This document shows positions 58,472-64,000 of a DNA stretch of 64,000 bases, in pieces; positions within the stretch are counted from its first letter, which is position 1; each line of letters starts with the position of its first letter. Under the pieces are notes generated by a model. It was not told where the DNA came from, ran no database searches, and worked only from the letters and a program-made list of their open reading frames with translations. The stretch is taken from assembly GCA_030674185.1 (NCBI GenBank), contig JAPXFY010000026.1:33302167-33366166 (forward strand). Direction: 5' to 3'. This stretch comes from Monoplex corrugatus. Its lineage: Eukaryota > Mollusca > Gastropoda > Littorinimorpha > Ranellidae. The position numbers were made by a program, and so were the translations under genes.

Positions 58472-59125
58472 ACACTGCACAACCTCTTGACATCAATGCT
58501 TCTGTTCCACCACCACAATCACATAGAGGTGTGGCTGCCGCTTGAATATAGATATGTAGCAATACAACTTGTTTGTTCGTTCTTTTGTTTGTTTGTTTGT
58601 TCCTTTGTTTGTTTGTTCATTTACTTCCAGTTGTTATGTCTTAAGAAAGAGATCTTTAAACTTATTCACAAAACATGCACTTTTAAAGAGATTTAATCCA
58701 TCATGTTTACTGTCATTCATTTATATTGCTGTTTCTCATACGAGGTATTCAAGAAAAACACATGACTTTTCTCTTTGTCAACATAAGGAAACACGTGTGT
58801 CTATGAAGAAAACGGGAACAACATAAACTTTGTATCAGACAGATATAAATTTGTCGCATCAGTTGACACACCTTGAACAAGAAAGAAGTCAGACTAATGT
58901 CTTCATGTCTCGAGGCGTTTGCTTTCATTGAAATGTATGTCACCACTTAGGGTTGGTTGAGTGTTGGTTCTTATCGACATGTCTGTACAGTGTGTGCAGT
59001 ATGGTGATGTTACTCTGGTAAGGTGGTCAGCTAGAAAACAACAGAAGAAAGCGAGAAAGGGACACAGAGTTTCTGTCCATCTTCCGCCCACGTCCTGTGT
59101 GTTCCATAAACTATTTGCAGCCAGC
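58472..59125. other. No recognised gene
   Basis: Contains a (GTTT)n-type run at 58,570-58,620. Open frames at 58,569-58,826 and 58,961-59,257 have no recognisable domain. Confidence 0.4.
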
Positions 59126-59127
59126 TG

Positions 59128-59236
59128 TCGTCGTCGTCGTCGTCATCATCATCATCATCATCACCACCACCATCAACATTATTATCATTACCGTCATCAT
59201 CATCATTACCATCATCATCATTATCATCATCATCAT
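59128..59236. repeat. (ATC)n microsatellite
   Basis: Imperfect CGTC/ATC/ACC trinucleotide tract. The poly-His and poly-Asp frames are artefacts. Confidence 0.95.
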
Positions 59237-59489
59237 GGGTTTCTCTCACACTCTTAACTCGAACATTCCTGAGCGTTCACAAATTGAACATATACGCATA
59301 TTGAGTCAAGCACAAACGACGCACACATGCATAGATGTAGTTATAAGTTCTGACATAACATGCACATGCACGTACCCACATTTTTAGGATCACATACTTC
59401 TTTTTATTTGATTTTATCTGTCCGTTTGCACCATCATATTATGGGTGTTGTGGAGAGAAACAGCTGAGAGAAATAGTGAGAGAAATAGC

Positions 59490-60800
59490 AGCAAACTGAA
59501 AGGTTTCAGCAGAAGGAAAGCCACGTGATGTCAAGGTCTTCTTTACATAGTTGAATTAGATCTTTCTTAGTCTTTTCTCTCACTCTGAATCCAGATATCT
59601 GTTCGCCATACGCTTGTGCAGCCAGCGAGGAGTGAGGCCCCATTCTGGTCGGGTGACCAAACCGCTTTAATTCTCTGCTGATGAATATGGTGGTGTACTG
59701 CTGTTGTTCCCACCATTTCTCTGACTTCGATGTTTCTGAACATGTCACGACTGGCCTTTTTGACAAGCCTTCTTAAAGACTGCATCTCACAGGTGGTAAT
59801 TTTGTACTTCGCAGACTTGGTTGGGGCCTTGGTCTGGCACTTGTACATCAGGGTGGATATTAAAATGGATAAATGAGTTTGGCTTTTGTTTAGATCAGAC
59901 TATAGGGCTATTTCAGGGGTGGGGCAAGTTGGTGAATGGCTTTGTTTATTTGTGGATTCTGGTGTCAGTCTCTCTGTTGAATCTTCCGTCTTCTGTGAAA
60001 ATGCTGCTAAGGTATTCGAATTCACTTATTTGTTTCCGATTAGTGCCACTGATGCTGATGATAAGGTTGCCTAATATTCTGTGCACGTTTATTGTTTCGG
60101 TTTTGTGATGCTGATTTTCGTGTTCGGGTTGACTTCCTGTTGCCGTAGGTTCCTGTCTTCTGCAAGCGCTATGCTTGGATTGTCTACAAACACCATTTTG
60201 TTCAAAGCTTCTTGGTTTGAGTTTGCTTCTTACATGACTTTGTCCATTTAAACTATTAACAATGGTAATAGGACACAACCCTGTCTCACTCCAGATATGA
60301 CTTCAAATAAGTCAGTGAGTCCTTCTGAAGTGCAGACTGAAATCATGCTGTCTGTGCACATAGCTTTGATATTGTATAAACGTTGCTCTTTGACGCTCTG
60401 CGTTGTAGCATTTTCCACAGCTTGTCTGTGTTTACCTTGTTAAATACGTTTCCTGGTCTACAGAAAAGGTGTATCAAGCTGAAGTATCTTTTCACACAGT
60501 TATCTAAAGAACAAAGACATGGTTTGTGCAGACTTTTCCTTTCTTAAAACCTATCTTGTCACACTCAAAACGGGTTCCATCCTGTGTCTAATACATACAC
60601 ATTGTTCCAGGATTTTAGTCCCATTTTGCCAACATAGGTCAAGAGTAATATCTCTCTGTACATGCTACAGTCTCTTTTGCTGCCTTCTCTTTCTAGATGG
60701 AAACTGCTACTGCTCGTAGCCAGCCTTCAGACGTTTCTGTTCTCTCCATGCTTTTTTGAATATTGTTGTCAGCCATGCTTTTTGAATATCGTTGTCAGCC
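59490..60800 (-). mobile_element. Degenerate LINE RT, C-terminal half
   Basis: Minus strand: a QNGVCRQSKHSA-like stretch, then KTETINVHRILGNLIISISG and QISEFEYLSSIFTEDGRFNR (60,110-59,950). Further fragments are CEMQSLRRLVKKASRDMFRN (59,800-59,730) and LKRFGHPTRMGPHS-like (59,680-59,630), the usual order of an RT C-terminus. Decayed, no intact YADD. Confidence 0.75.
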
Positions 60801-60907
60801 ATGTGATTTCTGTGTCCCCACATACTGGAATGGTTCTATTGCTATTCCATGTATTCCAGCTGCTTTATTATAGATGAATAGAAAAATGCATAGTTAGACA
60901 ACCAGCC

Positions 60908-61192
60908 AGGCAGATAGATAGATAGACAGCCAGACAGACAGACAGATAGAGGGATGGATAGACAGATAGATAGATAGATAGATAGATACATACATACATA
61001 CATACATACACACATACATACATACATGCATACATACATACATACATACACACATACATACATACATACACACATACATACATACATACATACGTACGTA
61101 CGTACGTACTACATACATACATACATACATGCATGCATACATACATACATACATACATACACAGATACATACATAGATACATAGATAATGTC
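60908..61192. repeat. GATA/TACA tetranucleotide microsatellite
   Basis: GACA/GATA run at 60,915-60,985, then CATA repeats to 61,192 with a TACG island at 61,091-61,108. Confidence 0.95.
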
Positions 61193-61790
61193 ATGGAAAA
61201 GGCTTAGACTGAATTATTAATTGCACTTGTTCCCTTCTTACATTCAAACTTCTATTACCCTTCCCCATACTCATCCTCCACCCCACCTTTGTGTGTGTGT
61301 GTGTATGTGTGTGTGTGTGTATGTGTGTGTGCGTGCGTGTGTGTCTAAAATCACTATTGTGAACAGACATTAAATAAAAGATTCATTCATTCATTCGTTC
61401 ATGATGATGAGAGAAAATCTATGCACTTTTGTTTGAAAAAAATATTGTTGAAAATCGTTTCTTAATCCTCAGAACTGCTGAAAGAGAGAGCTGGCTGGTA
61501 AGCTCTGTAGATACAGCTGTAGAAACGAGATGTCATATCTCAAGATCAATCTCAACCCGCAAAATAAAAAAACAATTGTCTGATTGCTGCCCTTTTTAAT
61601 GCTCTGATCCTTTGGGTGGAAAAGCAGGGTTGTCTTTCTTGCAATGGTCAATATGAAAATAGTGATATCTGCCATGGACGAGAATCGTCAGCTGGTAGCT
61701 ATTTCGTTTATGTCTTGTGTTCGTGTGAATAGTATTCTTCAAGTTCTTAGGTGTGTACAGTACATTTCTTCGCTTTCGTATTTATTACAT

Positions 61791-61792
<2 letters not shown>
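61193..61792. other. No recognised gene; short GT run
   Basis: GT-rich run at 61,290-61,346 followed by AAATAAAAGATTCATTCATTC at 61,371-61,393, resembling a LINE 3' tail. Nothing else recognised. Confidence 0.4.
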
Positions 61793-61888
<96 letters not shown>

Positions 61889-62135
61889 CATACATATATA
61901 CATGTGTATATATACATGTGTATATATATATGTATATATATATACATATGTATGCATACATATATGTGCATATCTATGTATCTATCTATCTGTATATATA
62001 TATAGATGTGTGTATACAGATATATATATATATACATATATATACATACATACATATCTATACATATACATTTATATAGTGTGTGTGTGTGTGTGTGTGT
62101 GCGTGCGCGTGTGTGCGTATGTGTGTGTATACATA
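61793..62135. repeat. CA/TA compound microsatellite
   Basis: CA run (61,793-61,850), TA run (61,851-61,882), TATATACATGTG-type mixed repeats, then GT run (62,081-62,128). The TA-rich middle is flanked by CA on one side and GT on the other, giving the tract overall self-complementarity. Confidence 0.95.
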
Positions 62136-62883
62136 TGTATAGATGGAGGTGATAGAGTACAGTAACAGAAAGAGTCGAACAACTCAATGTTCTTCAGCGT
62201 CAACAAAACACAGTCCATTATTGAAGCCCCACATGCACTGACTTTATTCACTTACTATATCTTAGACCTCTTCATCATGATGTTACATGTCATACACCAT
62301 GGTACCATAACAATCCACACCGATCATAACTAAGCAGTAAAATCGCTGTCTTCTTCAAATCAATTAACATTAACATCATTTTTTCTTTACATCAAAACAG
62401 CTGACTTCAAAATGTACGCTGGTCACATTTTCACGTCAAATCTGTCTTCCAAGTGAATAAAACAGAGACAGCTTCAAAGTGAAAAAGCAGAGACAGACAG
62501 CTGCTATATAAAACTGTACGCTCTCTGAGTCAGTTAACTATCTACCCATCTCAGGGCCTCTTGCTACCAAAAGTGTGGCCAGCCAACACACGACACATCA
62601 CGTAACGAAAGCAAAGGAACTATATGATCGAATAAAACACGAAAACACCCATTTTTTAAGCTTTCGTAGCTCTGATGCTCCTTCTTCAGCAGGCATGTTT
62701 ATTTGCAAAGGAACTGGGACACAAAGGAAAGCCAGACAATATGATATGACATCTGCACGTGGCCAGACTGTATTACGTGACACAACATCAGCACGAGGCT
62801 CAGTCAGGTTACATGACATGACATCAGCACAAGTCCAGTGCACATGCACCACACAACACAACATCACCACAAGTCCAGCACGT
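62136..62883. other. No recognised gene
   Basis: The 112-codon frame 62,575-62,913 contains three loose copies of a TSARG peptide motif, reflecting about 40-bp imperfect repeats (ACATCAGCACGAG-type) at 62,745-62,875. No family recognised; probably non-coding. Confidence 0.35.
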
Positions 62884-63835
62884 GTGCATCAACAGGCTTT
62901 TGATTGTGTCTAATAAGTGAACCGGAATAAAAGTCTTCGAAGACAACTCTAACAAGAGATTGCTTTTATGTGTGCATCAACAGGCTTTTGACTGTGTCTA
63001 ATAAGTGAACTGAATAAAAGTCTTTAAGACAACCTACGAGAGATTGCTTTTATGTGTGCATCAACAGGCTTTTGACTGTGTCTAATAAGTGAACTGGAAA
63101 AAAGTCTTTAAAGACAACACAACGAGAGATTGCTTTTATGTGTGCATCAACAGGCTTTTGACTGTGTCTAATAAGTGAACTGGAATAAAAGTCTTCGAAG
63201 ACAACTCTAACAAGAGATTGCTTTTATGTGTGCATCAACAGGCTTTTGACTGTGTCTAATAAGTGAACTGGAATAAAAGTCTTCGAAGACAACTCTAACA
63301 AGAGATTGCTTTTATGTGTGCATCAACAGGCTTTTGACTGTGTCTAATAAGTGAACTGGAATAAAAGTCTTCGAAGACAACTCTAACAAGAGATTGCTTT
63401 TATGTGTGCATCAACAGGCTTTTTGACTGTGTCTAATAAGTGAACTGGAATAAAAGTCTTCGAAGACAACTCTAACAAGAGATTGCTTTTATGTGTGCAT
63501 CAATGGGCTTTTGACTGTGTCTAATAAGTGAACTGGAATAAAAGTCTTCAAAGACAATACTAACAAGAGATTGCTTTCATGTGTGCATCAACAGGCTTTT
63601 GACTGTGTCTAATAGCTGAACCGGAATAAAAGTCTTCAAAGACAACTCTAACAAGAGATTGCTTTTATGTGTGCATCAATGGCTTTTGACTGTGTCTAAT
63701 AAGTGAACTGGAATAAAAGTCTTCAAAGACATTACTAACAAGAGATTGCTTTTATGTGTGCATCAACAGGCTTTTGACTGTGTCTAATAGCTGAACCGGA
63801 ATAAAAGTCTTCAAAGACGACACTAGCAAGAGATT
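62884..63835. repeat. 88-bp satellite
   Basis: About eleven units of 80-88 bases. Each has TGTGTGCATCAACAGGCTTT, TGACTGTGTCTAATAAGTGA and AATAAAAGTCTTCGAAGACA in that order. About half carry the exact palindrome GTCTTCGAAGAC; others have TTCAAAGAC. AATAAA, a polyadenylation signal, is present in nearly every unit on the plus strand. Confidence 0.95.
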
Positions 63836-63889
63836 TTTTATTGTTGTAATCCTGGGTTTGTAAGCAAGGTAACTGATGACAGGTCCAAA

Positions 63890-64000
63890 AGAGGTCATGT
63901 AACGCTTGGGCAGCCTCTCCCCCACCCCACCCCACCCCTACCCCTTGGCTTGATGAAATGACTATCGAGTGGCGTCGGGAGCTTGGGAGGTGATTGTCCA
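63890..64000. repeat. Dispersed repeat, matches 17,812-17,860
   Basis: GAAATGACTATCGAGTGGCG and CTTGGGAGGTGA at 63,952-63,996 match the element at 17,812-17,860. It is cut by the window end. Confidence 0.55.

Noticed and set aside
62575..62913. 112-codon open frame as a gene
   Set aside because: Its peptide repeats follow imperfect DNA repeats and no known domain or start context is seen.

Overview
The window is animal nuclear DNA, most likely from a mollusc and probably a gastropod. The main reasons are two paralogous receptor genes of the GRL101-like type (first described from the snail Lymnaea), with C-type-lectin-like, LDL-receptor class A, leucine-rich-repeat and rhodopsin-like seven-helix modules. 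The background is also typical: several non-LTR retrotransposon families, a mariner, piggyBac-like MITEs, tRNA-derived SINEs, long (CA)n tracts and large minisatellites. No bacterial-style operon, CRISPR array or rRNA was seen. The species cannot be named from the sequence alone.

The dominant structure is a very large imperfect inverted repeat. The left arm runs from base 1 to about 18,625. The right arm is its reverse complement, from about 46,510 down to 27,605. About 9 kb of mobile-element-rich spacer lies between them. Each arm carries receptor A followed by receptor B in the same order: A (left, 3' part only, 2-919 +), B (left, 12,544-16,559 +), B (right, 41,247-36,550 -) and A (right, 48,579-45,579 -). 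The arms have diverged and gained different insertions. The left arm has about 8 kb of extra mobile DNA between A and B. The right arm carries a nested L2/CR1 cluster (28.8-33.3 kb) and an L2 inserted exactly at the stop of receptor B.

Receptor A keeps the class-A activation motifs (DRF, CWFP, NPxxY). Receptor B has lost all three in both arms (DHV, PWIL, NPxxH). The right copy of B also has a 441-bp in-frame duplication that repeats the last LRR, TM1 and TM2, predicting nine membrane helices. All copies except the visible part of left A contain single-base frame breaks. Most sit in short homopolymers and differ between arms, so they could be pseudogene lesions or residual assembly errors. 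One break in B is shared by both arms.

The spacer (18.6-27.6 kb) holds a piggyBac-like MITE, a tRNA-derived SINE, a 500-bp CA tract, degenerate RTE-like reverse transcriptase fragments, a second MITE split by an RT fragment, and an almost full-length decayed DD34D mariner with matching inverted ends and a TA duplication.

The last quarter has no receptor genes. It holds a 28-bp minisatellite (48.7-51.3 kb), a 30-bp satellite (51.5-58.5 kb) split by a LINE-derived insertion, a degenerate LINE (59.5-60.8 kb), microsatellites, and an 88-bp satellite (62.9-63.8 kb) in which each unit carries AATAAA and most carry a GTCTTCGAAGAC-type palindrome. Long open frames over the satellites and CA tracts are artefacts of repeat units whose length is a multiple of three or that lack stops.
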